Below, one piece after another: positions 36,528-48,496 of a DNA stretch of 64,000 bases; within the stretch, counting starts at the first letter, position 1, and each line of letters begins with the position of its first letter. The translations under genes and the position numbers were made by a program. The stretch is from Leptasterias polaris (lineage: Eukaryota > Echinodermata > Asteroidea > Forcipulatida > Asteriidae), in contig JAZGTN010000178.1 of NCBI GenBank assembly GCA_037783415.1, positions 992,001 to 1,056,000 of the forward strand, written 5' to 3'. The notes beneath the pieces were generated by a model. That model was given only the letters and a program-made list of their open reading frames with translations, had not been told where the DNA came from and ran no database searches.

Positions 36528-38803
36528 TACAAGCTGGATATCAACAATCTTGTTGGTGGTTAATTCGATGGTAGTGTAACTCCCATATTTGGCAGAGTGA
36601 CCCAGACTGTCTGCTCTTCCATCTCCGCCTATGACCAGGGGCTGACGTGCAAGCTGCAGTTGTTGTTTCACCTCACTGATGTGCTCTGCCCACACTGACT
36701 CCACAGATGGCATCAGATTTGTTTTCTGATGGTGAAAACATGTGCGCAGTGAAATACATGCGACACCCATGCTGGTCAGCATTCGGAGGGTCTGTGAGGG
36801 GCCGGCACCAGCAAACAGGACAGCAGCAGACAGCAGCAGATTTCCTGCAGGAGTCGCACCGAGCCACGGCTGGGAATTCCAGGATGCTTCCTTCGATTTG
36901 CAGGCCCCACATCTCTGGAATATTGAAATAAATGTGCCCGTAGTACGTTTCGTGATAGAAACATTCCGGGAGCCGCACTTAAAACATTTCTTGAAAAGCT
37001 TCAAAAGCTCCCCCTCGAAGACTATGTATTTCGGATGATCTTGAGGATGAACATCTGATGTGGTTTCCACTGTTCGAGGACTTCTCCCCCTTCTGTTGAC
37101 AAAACCCAGAAAAATAAAACATAAGGGTAACAAATTGTTTAAAGCACAATTACTGTAGGTATGAAAAGTAGGTCCCACTCACTTTCAAAGTAAAAGGTTA
37201 AATGTGCCTAAACTTATGTCCACCCCCTATTTATTTTATAAAACTTATATTTACGATGTTGCTTTTTACAATATTTGAATGATTGGGCCCGACGTGGTTC
37301 TGAAGATGATGATGATGATGATGATGATGGTTCGTAGTCTGGAGAATCTTCGCGCTGTTGTTCGTCTTCTATTTCTTCATCTTCGATGTCTTGAGACTCC
37401 ATTTGTACATCCTCAATCTTTGCATCATCCAACAGCTTGCATAGTATTGCAGCATCATTAACTTCAGGTGCAGCTTGTATTCCTGTTTCAACACCTATCA
37501 GAAAAATGAATGTTTGGTTAACAATCATGAACTATGAAAAAAAAATGTATGTACATATTTATTTTACTGTGGAACATGTTGAAATGGACAAGACAATTGC
37601 ATGCAGTTTAATACTTACAAATATTATCACATTGAATTCCTACAGGGTCTGTCTGACATGCAGCGTCTGTGTATTGTCTTGAACTCTGTACATGTAAATT
37701 GAAAAAAAATGAAGTGCATTAAACAACATACTTTTTTATTTTTTCAAGCATCTTTCCCATCATCAGTTGCTTTGAATTAATGTTTTTAGATACTACAATA
37801 ACGAGAAGATTAATCATTAGTTCCTTTTTGATGTTTTAACAGTAGTGTGACAGGGCTATAATTTGAGGAACTTACCACCACACTTGGAATAGCAGTAGTA
37901 CACTCTTGGTCCACAGGGATTTCTATGCAGAAATTACTGCATCCTGCTTGATCTTCTGCGTCTTCAGTCTCTACAACTTGGTTGCTCTCCCTTCTAGTTT
38001 TTTTCTGTGGTAGAACATCCTCCAGAATATGTTAGGAATAGCCAGTGAACAAACAATTAAACAAATGAAAAATCTTTTAAAATACAAAACAAAAACAAAA
38101 ATTTATGACAGAATACATTACCATTCCCATTCCAATTTGTTTATTTTAAAAAAAATTAAAAGTGCCATCGTAGATTTTTTTCTACCCCAAACATGTCTGT
38201 TTTATTATGTTTTATCAACAAATGCAACTAAGATTTAGGCACAAATAAAAGTATACCCGCTCTCACCCACCTTGCAAGTTTGCATGACACCGTCTACATC
38301 AACACACGTATAATAAATTGCACATAAAATGTACATGCAAAGGAAGTATGTACAAAGTACATGTACATGTAGACGTACCGTATGTGTGTACAAAACAACA
38401 ACGACGACACGTACACGCACGCACGCATTGAATGACAAATTATATAAAAAAATTACCCTGAGTCTCTCTCGTTTAGCAAATGCTCCCCTCTTCTCTTTCT
38501 CACCCACCTGGTCACTTTTCTTACTAGTTAGAAATATTGTTGGCACAGCATCGGGACGAAGCATCGCCTTAACTTTATTCCAAAAGAGCGTTGTTGATCG
38601 TTGGGGTTTCGAGCAAAACAAGCGGTCTCAAAATGCACGGAACAGATGACCGAGTGCTCGGTTGGCCCTGACCACTTTGCTCGAGTCAGCTTGACTTTCG
38701 CCATCCAAATTCTTCGAAATTTTGGGTCAGAGGGAAAACGATGGAGACTGAAACCATCCTTAGTGGTGTTGCTGCAACCAGCAACAACACAGGTCGGTGG
38801 CAT
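36528..38803 (-). pseudogene. Second THAP/Kolobok-type gene, 3'-truncated and frameshifted
   Basis: The THAP exon begins at 38803 (MPPTCVVAGCSNTTKDGFSL, CSVHF) but shifts frame near 38560, where the expected LRPDAVPTIF continues in another frame. A middle exon (about 37240-37500) is acidic with a nine-serine run. The exon at about 36528-37096 matches the Kolobok core of the 19-27 kb gene: FKKCFKCGSRNVSITKR, WLGATPAGNLLLSAAVLF, and GGDGRADSLGHSAKYGSY, ending VQLVQ-like at a donor (36522-36527). The downstream exons that should hold the TDRH, DVWH and E-F-H motifs are missing. It therefore lacks part of the active site. Confidence 0.75.
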
Positions 38804-38817
38804 TCTGAATAAATGCC

Positions 38818-39490
38818 CTATTTTTTTGATGAAGCAGCGACAAACTGAAGAAACTGGGGGAGATGGATTTGAGGTTGGGGTGCTCGGTTGCTTGGCGAGG
38901 CTGCCGGGGTGTGGGAAACACTTGATGGCTGCAGCTTGCTAATGTCGACGGCTTGCCGATTCAAGGGAAAGAGCCCACATTTCCTGAAACCATTAATGGC
39001 ACTGGTCGCAATGGCTGATGATCTCCAAGAAATATTGAAGACCGCCGCAAAAGTCTTCTTTGTCACTTGGGCTCCAGGGTTGTCCGTCTGGTACTGGCGG
39101 ACGCAGTCAAACCACTCCTACTTCAGCGACTGGAACACGGCTACATCCAGGGGTTGGATCAGATGGGTGGAATGGGATGGGAGGCAATAGAGGATGATGT
39201 CATTATCTCTGCAAAACATAGCCGTCTGCAGGTTGACATGAGTGCTGTGTCCATCGACGAAGAGAATTACAGGGAGATGAATTAATCTTGACTTTACAGT
39301 TGGAAGGAACTGATTTGCGACCCATTCATAAAATACTTCAGAATCGATCCAACCATTGGAACTTCTTCCAAAGAAAGTGCCCTCAGGTGTTCCTGCCACT
39401 GGGTTGTAATTGAACCTAACCCCGGGAAATATCATCATTGGCGAAAGATAGAAGCCTGCTGCGTTGGCACACGCCATAACAGATTTCGAC
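38818..39490 (-). pseudogene. Pogo-like DDE_1 transposase 3' part, one nonsense codon
   Basis: From about 39490 the minus strand reads KSVMACANAAGFYLSPMMIF, FGRSSNGWIDSEVFYEW, VILFVDGHSTHVN (catalytic Asp) and LPSHSTHLIQPLDVAVFQSLK. A TAG (39118-39120) interrupts. The frame then resumes directly with EWFDCVRQYQTDNPG, TKKTFAAVFN, FRKCGLFPLNRQAV, to a stop at 38818. Apart from that stop, the C-terminal half is intact. The N-terminal DNA-binding half is absent: upstream sequence belongs to family X. It differs from the 5-kb copy. Confidence 0.75.
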
Positions 39491-39910
39491 CTTTGTCATT
39501 CGAATCAGTGTTTCCACCTGAGCCTTTTCCCAACTGTACCATGTAATGTCTTCGTCAAAATACTTGTCAAGGAGTGGTTTAAGTGCCGTCTTTATACGTT
39601 GTGGACCACAGAGGCTGCATTTCCTATCAAGGCATGCTTTTGCATATTCCTTATTTGGTTGTTTTGAGCAAAGCGCAATGCCAGATGCAGCATATTTGTT
39701 TTCAATTCGTAGGTTGTCATGTTGATGTTTCCCAAGGATGGTGTTTACTGCTTTCAGCTTGAGATCTACGTTAACGCAATGCTCGCACAAGCACTCACGG
39801 AATCTTTGTTCTGTAAATGGAAGGATGTGACGTGGCCGTAGTGTCTTGAACATGGAAAAACTTATGACAACTGATGGGTTCATATCTATGAACATATTAT
39901 AAGCTGCCTG
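39490..39910 (-). pseudogene. Family X transposon-like gene, piece 3
   Basis: Reading leftward from the element B boundary, the minus strand encodes QAAYNMFIDMNPSVVISFSM, FKTLRPRHILPFTEQRFREC, LCEHCVNVDLKLKAVN, then CSLCGP and TWYSWEKAQVE. After that the sequence switches to the pogo fragment. The Cys/His spacing suggests a zinc-binding region ahead of the catalytic core seen at 35115-35594. It joins in frame to piece 2 (48497-49063) when element B is removed. Confidence 0.65.
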
Positions 39911-39929
39911 CACTGAAAACAAAATCTTG

Positions 39930-40262
39930 TCATGCTGACAAGAAAAATCTTGTTTTGCCCGGGTGTCTAACGACAGGAATTCACTTGTCAACCTGACAAG
40001 ATGTTATCTTGTTTCTGCCTTGTCAATATCATGTCATTATCTTGTCAGTAGCTTGTCATGTTCTTGTCGGTATCTTGTCATGCTGTTGTCGGTATCTTGT
40101 CATGCTCTGGTCAATATCTTGTCATGCTCTGGTCAATATCTTGTCATGCTCTGGTCAATATCTTGTCATGCTCTGGTCAATATCTTGTCATGGTCTGGTC
40201 AGTATCTTGTCACACTTTGGTTGGAATCTTGTCATGCTCTAAACTGGTCAGTATATTATCAT
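39930..40262. repeat. Subterminal tandem repeat of element B
   Basis: About a dozen units of roughly 22 bp with consensus TATCTTGTCATGCTCTGGTC, more degenerate toward the terminus. Related CTTGTCATCATGACGAG sequence lies at the other end (48455-48475). Subterminal arrays are the usual transposase-binding regions of CACTA elements. Confidence 0.8.
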
Positions 40263-41150
40263 GGCCAATACATTTTTACATAATGCACACAATACACATC
40301 AAAAAAAGATTAATTTTGCAAGATTAAAGCTGCATTTCTCAGTTAACTTTTATTTTATTATGTACCCCTATGCTTAAATGGCAGTGTTCTAAACCAAAAC
40401 AAAGAGTTCAAATTTTGTAGGTATTTATATTGATGAGAATTTAAACACTTCACTTTTTTCCCTACATATTGACTCATGTAAATAAGTTTTCAGTGTTTTC
40501 ATATAATAATGTAACATATTGATTAATTATTTGCTCTCTACAATGTTTTGTATTTGTTGAGTCAGTATGAAATAAATGTTTTTGTCATCATCAACATTTT
40601 AACAAGATTACAAAATAAAAGTTTTAAAACTGTTCTAAGTATTCAAGAAAAACAGTTGTAACAACATTGTTTTCAACGATATTTGTAAAGGAAGTGTGTT
40701 CTTCGAAAAATCTTAAATTTCAAGATTATTTTTGAAAATTGTCATCAAACTCTGGAATGTATTTCACATTCATAGTCCCAAAAAGTGTGTAAAATAACTT
40801 TCCATTAACACTTTTTGAAAGTTTGTAGATTATCGAACGAAAAACCATGTTTATCAAGCGGAATTGTGAGTCCACTCTAGACAACAAAAATCCACTTTTT
40901 GCATGAAACAATATAGTGTTCACTTGACTTGGAATTCTCTTCAAATCTAATATTTCTGTTGTTTTTCCAGATAAATGCTTAAACAGTTTAAGTTTGGATA
41001 TTTTTGATCCATACAAATCTCAAGACCAACCCTTTTTTCAAGTTAATACAACTTTTACTTATTCAAAAGACAAGAACACATAATGCTTAAAACTCGGTAT
41101 GAGCATTACTGATAAGTGATCACCAGGGATCACATACAGGCTAAATCGTT
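40263..41150. other. No gene seen; 3' flank inside element B
   Basis: AT-rich sequence between the subterminal array and the stop codon of the SAMD3-like gene. Minus-strand open segments here are low-complexity. Confidence 0.4.
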
Positions 41151-44100
41151 TCACTTGGTTAGTTTTTCAAGCAGTGCACAAACACTTGGATGAACCTTTT
41201 CCTTGTCTTGTATGTTCAGGACAGGTCTCTGGAAGAACTGCATAGTTTTCTTCAAGGATTTGGGATATGATAAATTGAAAACATAGAAACAGGCAAAATA
41301 AACTTCAAAAGCAGAGAGCAAGTGCTTGGTTTCCAATATAGACTCCTCTTCCAGCATGACTGTGTATGTGATGTCTTCCTCTTCACGTTGGTGTATAAAG
41401 AGGTTCATTTGTGAGTTACCCTGAAAATGGAAGGAAAAAAAGGAATATAAATACGGGAGATAAAAGAATGAAACAATTGTGGATGAGATTTGATGGATGT
41501 AAACAAATCCTGTTGGCATGGGTTTCCCCTCATTCTAGACCTGGAACATCCCAAATGTTACAACTCAGGAGGTTTACAGACTCTGTGCATTACCAGAAAT
41601 ACAAAACTACGGGATGGACACAATATGGACTATTTTTGTTTTTACTTTTGATGACTGTTTTATTTCTTTCAAGAACATTTGAATGATCAAGGTTTTAAGG
41701 AGAAAATCCTGAAATCAGGAAAAGTGACATGCCTGAAATATAAAAGCAATCAAGAAAGTAAGGCTGAATGAAATTCAAAACTTGAGAGAAATCCAAAGGA
41801 TTTATTCATTATCCTTGAAGATGTAATTTGTATATGACACCTTATAATTATTGAACAATACATCCTGAATTCAGGGGGGGGGGGGGGCTGGATCCTGATC
41901 CTTCTCACCAATCAACTTTGTGCGTGCTTACACAAATACAAAGGCACAATGGCACCATGGCTGAGAACTTTTAAATCATCTTACCTGTTCAGTCAGTAGA
42001 TGATCTAGCTTCTCCTTGAGTAGTATCGGTACCACAGCGATTGAAGCGCAATATGCTTTGCCTGCAATAGATTGATACTATTGTTATAGTTCAATATTTC
42101 TGAATTATTTTTACTATAGCTGAAACATACTAAACCGAGGTACATTTTTCAATGTTAGACATGTTTTTATTATACATTAGATCAAAAAGGGGTACCAATC
42201 TTTTGAAAGAACAGTTCCCTGGTAAACTATTTTTATGGTTATTAATATTACAATTTATTCACATTATTGTGGCTGCCCAAGAAAAGTCTTAAAAGGAAAC
42301 AAATTTGAAATTATATTCTTTGTGCAAGGAATGCAAATTTGAAAGTGGGACTGTCTTGTTTTAAAGAAACTGAACTAATTTTGAACAAAAAACATGTCAA
42401 TCCAGATTTATTGATAGCACTCACTGGAACAGACAGCAAGGCAATGGGGGGGGGATCATGAAAGCACAGTGATTCCATAAGGCCTTGTGGTTCAATTTGA
42501 TAGAAGACCAATGCTGCACAAAAACATAAAATAAGTATTTACCCTGACGGTTTTCTTCCGCTGTTTCTAGTGATGCCAATTCCACCAGCTTCTTCATGGC
42601 AACATGATCTTGCTTCTTGGCCAGAGTATAGAGCTGTTCATGGTACTTTTCCAAACCAGTTTCCAGCTTCCTCCCCAGGTCTTCTGTTGCTATGCGTTTG
42701 AACTCTTTCAAGACCTGTATACCAGATAAACATGAATACCAGTTGCACATATAAGCAATAAAGATTGAAAGTTGGCTGTCATATTATTGTACATGTTTCA
42801 GATAGCTATGAAGCACCAACCGAAAGAGCATCATTGTTTGGCCTTGACAAACACTTTCAAATTTGTCCCTCGATCGGCCACCATACACACATACAAAGAG
42901 AGCTTGCCTGACATACAAAAATGAATCAAGCAGCAGCTATCTATCCACTAGAAAATAATAGGTTGCATGCGTTTTTCCAGGAATACAAAAATGGGTTTGA
43001 ATAAATCGATTTTGTAATTAGTCAATACAGTATGCATTGTACAAATGATAATATGAATCGCAATTTCAATGTGTTTTCAAAGAGACATACCTCGTTTCCA
43101 CTTGCTAGAAGTACCGGAAAAACTTCTTTGATATCTGCCACCAAAGGACTCTGTTTCACAATAAACTCTCTGCGATCAGCAAATGTCAGATCCATGAAAC
43201 GATCAAGTCGTTTTTGGTCAGGTTTCCTCTTGAACAGTTCATCCCTCATTGCAGCTTGATGCCTTTTAATTGATGTATCGTCTTCACCCTCTGGTCGTTG
43301 ACTGAGATAGTTTTTAAGACCCCACATCAGCTTGCCGCTCATCTTTGGAGGTGGTCCTCCTGTAGTTGGATCTGAAAGTCGGCGCTTTCCTGGCACACAA
43401 TTTGTATCCCTTCGTCTTCTGTCATTTTGAAATCGATATTGAATTCTTTGACGCCACAGATTCTGTGAACAAGCAACATTTAAATAAGTCTTACTTATCT
43501 CAAGGTAAAATGAACATTTGTGGCGAGGGGGGCACTATGTGCTGACCCCGGTCCCTGTACGACCAAAAATAGCCCGGACCTGATAGGGTTGAGCCATCTG
43601 ACCCCTGAATATCCCCTTTCAAAACCCTGCAATTTCTTACCATTGACAAATTGCCATTTGACACAACTTTGGGAAACTTCTCCAGGAATGCTGAGACTAC
43701 TTCTGTGTACTGCCATTCTTTCGGATAACTGGGTAACAGGAAAACACAATGTCAATAAGTTATTACACTATGGATAGATTATTCACCAATCAATTGCTGT
43801 GTTCTCTTTCCCTCCAACTCCCCTCTGCTTACACCTTCCCCATTCCCTTTTGTGTGTAGAATAGTTGCAAAAACAAACAATTTGGAACCTCTGACACAAC
43901 CCCCCATATCTCTTTTCTGGGTGTGAGAGTCATGTACAGATTAGCTTTTTGTTTTTAAATTTCATTAGGCAAAACCAAAGTTTGAGCTTTCTAGTTTGAA
44001 AAATAACACATCCACTATAGTGGTTACAGTTTGTACCCCTAAGCTTGGAATATTTCAATAACAGCAGTTTTACAACATCTCTTGCAGTTTTGATGAGAGA

Positions 44101-45305
44101 ATGAGATATATAGGCATAAAGCTAATCATTTTTAGGTATTTTTGAACAACAGTAAACTGTAGATCAGGGTACTGAGTGAGGTTGAATCAGTATGACTATG
44201 GAACAAAGATTCTTCCGTCTTCAAGGGCTGCGTATGTTCTTAAGAGAAGCTTAACTTGCTAGCAAAACAAACTCTGAACTTACTATGTATACTTTGTGAC
44301 TTCTTGGTAGATGGCATCTGTGACCTGTGACCTGTCTCCTCTGTTGAGCTGTTCACCACTTTGCAGCTTCTGCAGTACTCCAGCCCGCAGAGCATATACT
44401 GGGAATTTAAACTTGATTGGCCAAACACGGAAATCCCTGGTTGCTGTTGCCGTGCATAAAGTAGATCTTTTAAAAGAAAACACAAATTTTAAATTAGGCA
44501 ATTCAACTTCATTTACTTGATTATTTGTTTTGAGGAGTACAGAAATATATCATGTGCTAAGTGCTTTCCCGATTTGTCCTTTCAAATATTAATCCACAGA
44601 CTGTTTTTGTTATTCCATTTGCTAGGGGTGGATTACCAAGTGTTGGAAAATTCCAGTGAATAAATTGTAAGGTTGTCATAATTACTTTTAAATTCTGACT
44701 TAAGCACAATGCCATAAATTTAGCAATTTGGGCATTTAAAAACCACCCCTCCCTCATAAAATGTTCAAGGTTGGACGGGCATCAGTTGAGAGGGGGCACG
44801 TCCCCCCTGTGCCCCCCTTAGTTACGCCACTGTTGCTAAGTTGCGCCCATTAATATACAATTGTCTGCTGAAACGTGGTCCACAGTGTGATGTCAAGTGA
44901 TCATCAGTTCTCATGTTCAATAAAATTTCACATTATAACTCATGGTATAACTAGCATTGTTTTTAAGCATCAAAAGACAACTCACCCTTCACCATCTTTG
45001 TCTGTTTCAATGCTGCTGGAAGGTGAAGACAGTGCAGCAGGCGCGTCATCTTTGTCAGAATCATCAGCTTCAGTCAAAACTTGTAATCTCATCATGCTTT
45101 CCAGAATTGATGTTGGATCAACATTAACCCAATCAGCAAAGTCTTTATCAAAGTACTGAAGTAGCATTGGCTTCCTATCCCTTGGTATGTTGAATTTGTT
45201 ATGTATGGCCTCAATTACCTCATCCATATTTCCCTTTTCAGTTGCAGATTCAAACTCAATGATCTGCTTCGAACTCTTATGTGTGACATGGAATTTAAGA
45301 CGCAT
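41151..45305 (-). CDS. Element B accessory protein: PB1-like head + SAMD3-like body
   Basis: Seven exons join in frame to 490 residues: 44995-45305, 44284-44466, 43641-43728, 43091-43462, 42543-42714, 41985-42061, 41151-41420. Residues 1-80 look like a PB1 domain (MRLKFHVTHKSSKQIIEF ... LQYFDKDFADWVNV ... MMRLQVL), a head-to-tail self-associating fold. An acidic Ser/Asp linker follows. The body matches the SAMD3-like proteins of fish and invertebrates: VWPIKFKFPVYAL, YYPKEWQYTEVV, NLWRQRIQYRFQNDRRRR, SGKLMWGLKNYLSQRPEGED, LTFADRREFIV, VFPVLL, and FYVFNLSYPKSLKKTMQFFQ. All introns have GT/AG and no stop intervenes. It lies 107 bp downstream of the transposase-like gene on the same strand. By position it is a CACTA second gene; its activity is unknown. 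Confidence 0.85.
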
Positions 45306-45412
45306 TTTCTGAAAACATAAGTTTTTACAATTCTATCAATACTATGTAATGATGATCATATACCACAGCTACTTTTTCCAGTTAATACAGGTATTGACTT
45401 TGGTGGATGCAT

Positions 45413-47860
45413 TTATACAGATATCTTGTGTCTAAGAATTACTAATTTGTTATCACTGTTGGTGGGAAAGTCATACACATCAAGTGGATGGTAGTCAATA
45501 GCATCCGTAGGTTTAATCAAGATATACCTATGTAGTGGTGTCACTACATATGCATGGTAATGGACACTAAAGTGTAAGGTGTTAAGGTATGTACACAAAA
45601 GGTATGGAATGTTGCCAATGAGAAAGCAGTCCTCAATCATGAGAAACACGGGAAAACTGTGACTGTATTTTAAAATCACACATGAGCCACAGCAGTATTT
45701 GACACCATTGACCTTAATGCAGTTACTCTCAAAAACTCGCTCTTGACCACCTAAATGTGGTCGCAATAGTTCTTGAACTTCCTTCAACAACAGCCTGACA
45801 AGACTGAGTTTTCCACAAAGTGTGTCAATATGCTGTGCTTCCAAGTATTTATCTGATGCTAAGAATATTGTTTGCATGAACTGGTGTCTGAAGGCCATAC
45901 TTTTACAGATGTTCTTTCTGTTTTTCAATCCATGAGTTATTTCTTTGAAGTAGTTATGTTTGCCTTCAAACCTGAGTGTCCAACAGTGGATAAGTGGGCC
46001 AAATTGCAGAATTTGCCAAGGATAATGCAATGTGTAGTGGCCTTTGGGTTTCATATTTACATCAGGAAATTCCCTTTTGTACATGTACATGAAATCCTCT
46101 ATAAGATCTGAAAGAAATCTCACATCACTTTGTGAACAAACTGGTGCACATGATGCTTCCACCATGAACAGGAGGGCCAACAAAACATCCCACTTATTGT
46201 CGGCCTCAGGAATTGTGTCACCAACCAAAAGTGGGAACAGCCTCAATAAGCACCAACACTGCATTGCTGTTTGCTTCACCCTAGTTGGCTTATTTGACCT
46301 GTCAGATTTACCATAAGGAAAGCTGTCAATCCTGGTGTTCAAAAACTCGAGAGTGAAGTAACCTTCAGACACACAGTGCAAAACCAGATTCTTAAGCACT
46401 TCAGGCACAAGCCCTTCAAACAGATCATGGGCAATGTCTGAAGGAAGGCCTCTGGTAACATGAAAATACTCTAGCTTATTAAGAGGAGAATCATTTTTCA
46501 CGCCATATGTTGTCTTCAATCCTTCATCTTCAGCAACCATTGTAACTTGTGCATTGTAACTTTCCATTGTTCTCATTTCACAACTGCTGGTCGTCAGACA
46601 ATCATTAAGGTCTGTTCTTGTGACCATACAGAAACGACTGACCCTTAAGCCACTGAAACTTTCGTTGAATCCTCCTACTGAATGAGCACCAAGATTGTCT
46701 GCTGAAACAAATGACACTGAGCCTCTAAACTGATACTGATGACCATTCCTGTTCACACTAACACCTTCTCTTTCTAAAAGTGAAAGATCTCTAAGTAAAG
46801 GTTCCAGGACTTTCTTTAAACCATACTTTTTCAAGTGTTTTGATTTGCACAGAAGAGCAAGCTGTATGACATACAACTTTGATCTGTATTGTGGTGACAA
46901 GTTTCCAAGCACAAAATAAAATGCTGCAAGTTTGTAATTCTTAACCTTGTTTCCAAGTGGATTTACAATATTGAAATCATCATAATATAATTGGACCTGT
47001 AAACTTGGGCATTCAGAAGAAAATAATACATTTCCACTGTATACAGCACCATCACAAAAGTCTCTCAATTTACCATCCTCAGACTTGTGTCCCTGCATTA
47101 CCTCTGCTAATACATCCTCATGTTGCAAAAGCAACTCAAGTGTTTTCAATATGGGTATGTACTGTGTAGATGCACATTTGCCTTGAGTGTCTACTCCAAG
47201 AACAAATTCTACTGGTTCATTGTAAGGAAACTCAGACTGAATGTAACGACTCAATTGTCTGTTATCTTCCAAACTGTGAAATATGTCTTCCAATTCTGTT
47301 GACCGAATAACAGTCATGGCAGTTGCAATCTCATCCTGGTTTACAGCATCTTCAAGTAGAGCTGATTTCAACTCAGACAATTCCTTTGCTTTAAACATCT
47401 GCAAAATATTTACAAGCTCGGACGCAACAAAACTACAAACAGTCCCTGGTACTTTGTGTATTTCTCTTAAATTCAGAATAAACAGAGCTGCCTTCTTCTT
47501 TAGTAATCCAATTGGTATGTTTTCTACTGCAGCTTCAATGTTCACAAGTTCTGGACCCTGCAAACCCACCTGCTGCTCAGCCTCCTCAGGTGCTTCTATA
47601 TCATTCAGATCTAGCCCAAGTTCAATTGCATTTAAGAAATGCATGCGGTAAAAATCCTTGTGAACAATTTTTATATGTTTGATGAAGCATCGGACTGTAG
47701 AAAGATTCTTATGACACCCATTTATATCACAATTTATCTTAAATCTGCCATTGCCAATTTCATGTATGAACCGATAATGGTTTAAGACTCTTTTGAAATG
47801 AGGTGTTTCATATTCACAGTGAACACAGACAAAAACTCTGTTGTTGTAATCCTCTTCCAT
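45413..47860 (-). CDS. Element B C2H2 transposase-like protein, 815 aa
   Basis: A single uninterrupted exon starts at ATG 47858-47860. Two C2H2 fingers open it (VCVHCEYETPHF ... HYRFIH, then CDINGCHKNL ... HIKIVH). The large core has three blocks expected of a DDE/RNase H-type enzyme: SADNLGAHSVGGF (Asp, with conserved His), HVTRGLPSDIAHDLFEGLVP (the DxxHD-EG block seen in TNP-like transposases) and CWTLRFEGKHNYFKE (Glu). GHYTLHYPWQILQFGPL precedes the last block. The same blocks occur in the 915-aa protein at 55219-57966. It probably binds the subterminal repeats and mobilises the element; this is inference, since family membership rests on motif order and on the CACTG element ends. Confidence 0.8.
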   Translation of the reverse strand: MEEDYNNRVFVCVHCEYETPHFKRVLNHYRFIHEIGNGRFKINCDINGCHKNLSTVRCFIKHIKIVHKDFYRMHFLNAIELGLDLNDIEAPEEAEQQVGLQGPELVNIEAAVENIPIGLLKKKAALFILNLREIHKVPGTVCSFVASELVNILQMFKAKELSELKSALLEDAVNQDEIATAMTVIRSTELEDIFHSLEDNRQLSRYIQSEFPYNEPVEFVLGVDTQGKCASTQYIPILKTLELLLQHEDVLAEVMQGHKSEDGKLRDFCDGAVYSGNVLFSSECPSLQVQLYYDDFNIVNPLGNKVKNYKLAAFYFVLGNLSPQYRSKLYVIQLALLCKSKHLKKYGLKKVLEPLLRDLSLLEREGVSVNRNGHQYQFRGSVSFVSADNLGAHSVGGFNESFSGLRVSRFCMVTRTDLNDCLTTSSCEMRTMESYNAQVTMVAEDEGLKTTYGVKNDSPLNKLEYFHVTRGLPSDIAHDLFEGLVPEVLKNLVLHCVSEGYFTLEFLNTRIDSFPYGKSDRSNKPTRVKQTAMQCWCLLRLFPLLVGDTIPEADNKWDVLLALLFMVEASCAPVCSQSDVRFLSDLIEDFMYMYKREFPDVNMKPKGHYTLHYPWQILQFGPLIHCWTLRFEGKHNYFKEITHGLKNRKNICKSMAFRHQFMQTIFLASDKYLEAQHIDTLCGKLSLVRLLLKEVQELLRPHLGGQERVFESNCIKVNGVKYCCGSCVILKYSHSFPVFLMIEDCFLIGNIPYLLCTYLNTLHFSVHYHAYVVTPLHRYILIKPTDAIDYHPLDVYDFPTNSDNKLVILRHKISV

Positions 47861-47984
47861 GATACACCATGTATACTATTACTAACATGTACTGTAAGAT
47901 ATGCGAAGCTTCACTTCTTTCGTTCTAAATTTACACATTCCTGTTTGCACGCAAACGCATACAGTTCACCCACCATGCCCTGTG

Positions 47985-48072
47985 TACAATACATATACAT
48001 ACATGTACATACATTACACGCAAGACAGTACACACACAGCAGTACAACATACATGTACATGTACATGTACAG
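47985..48072. repeat. TACATG/ACATGT microsatellite
   Basis: Short alternating ACATGTACATAC units, a palindromic word that recurs throughout the window. It lies upstream of the element B transposase-like gene. Confidence 0.8.
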
Positions 48073-48496
48073 TAGGCATTATGTAACGATGGATAGTGAA
48101 AGGTTCGTCTGCTGATCGAAGAGTTTACCTATAATAATTAAATTAATGCTTCAAACAAAAGACTAAAGTGGGCTATGATCATCAAACATAAAATTTACGT
48201 TTTACCTTTTGATGAAACTGTACACAAATTGATATAAAAGGTGTCAACCAAAGATTGTAAAGCGGCCAATGAACTGTGCACTTGAAAGTTTCTGCATCTG
48301 CACTGGAGCGCGGGAAATTGTATATTACTACGCATGCGCAAGCGTGTGCCAACTATACCCGCCTCGCTCGACACCGCGCGCACGTAGTGAGTCTTGTCTT
48401 ATCTCGTCAGTGTGACACAGAAGACTCGTAATTTACCAATGACAAGGACGATTCTTGTCATCATGACGAGAACACGCGCGCTGAATGTTTTCAGTG

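Larger units (their letters stand above)
39911..48496 (-). mobile_element. CACTA-like element B, complete, 8.6 kb
   Basis: Termini are CACTGAAAACA at 39911 and the inverse TGTTTTCAGTG ending at 48496, flanked by TG on both sides (39909-39910, 48497-48498). Excising the element and one TG restores an open reading frame through family X. Inside, on the minus strand, are a C2H2 transposase-like gene (45413-47860) and an intact 7-exon PB1/SAMD3-like gene (41151-45305). CTTGTCATG-type subterminal repeats occur near both ends. Coding capacity and ends appear intact, so recent activity is plausible. Confidence 0.85.

Noticed and set aside
37305..37330. Possible functional polyserine tract
   Set aside because: It is an ATG/ATC trinucleotide microsatellite inside the acidic exon of the dead Kolobok copy.
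39963..40327. Overlapping plus-strand ORFs rich in LVNILSCSGQYLVM repeats
   Set aside because: All are translations of the 22-bp subterminal repeat of element B in different frames.
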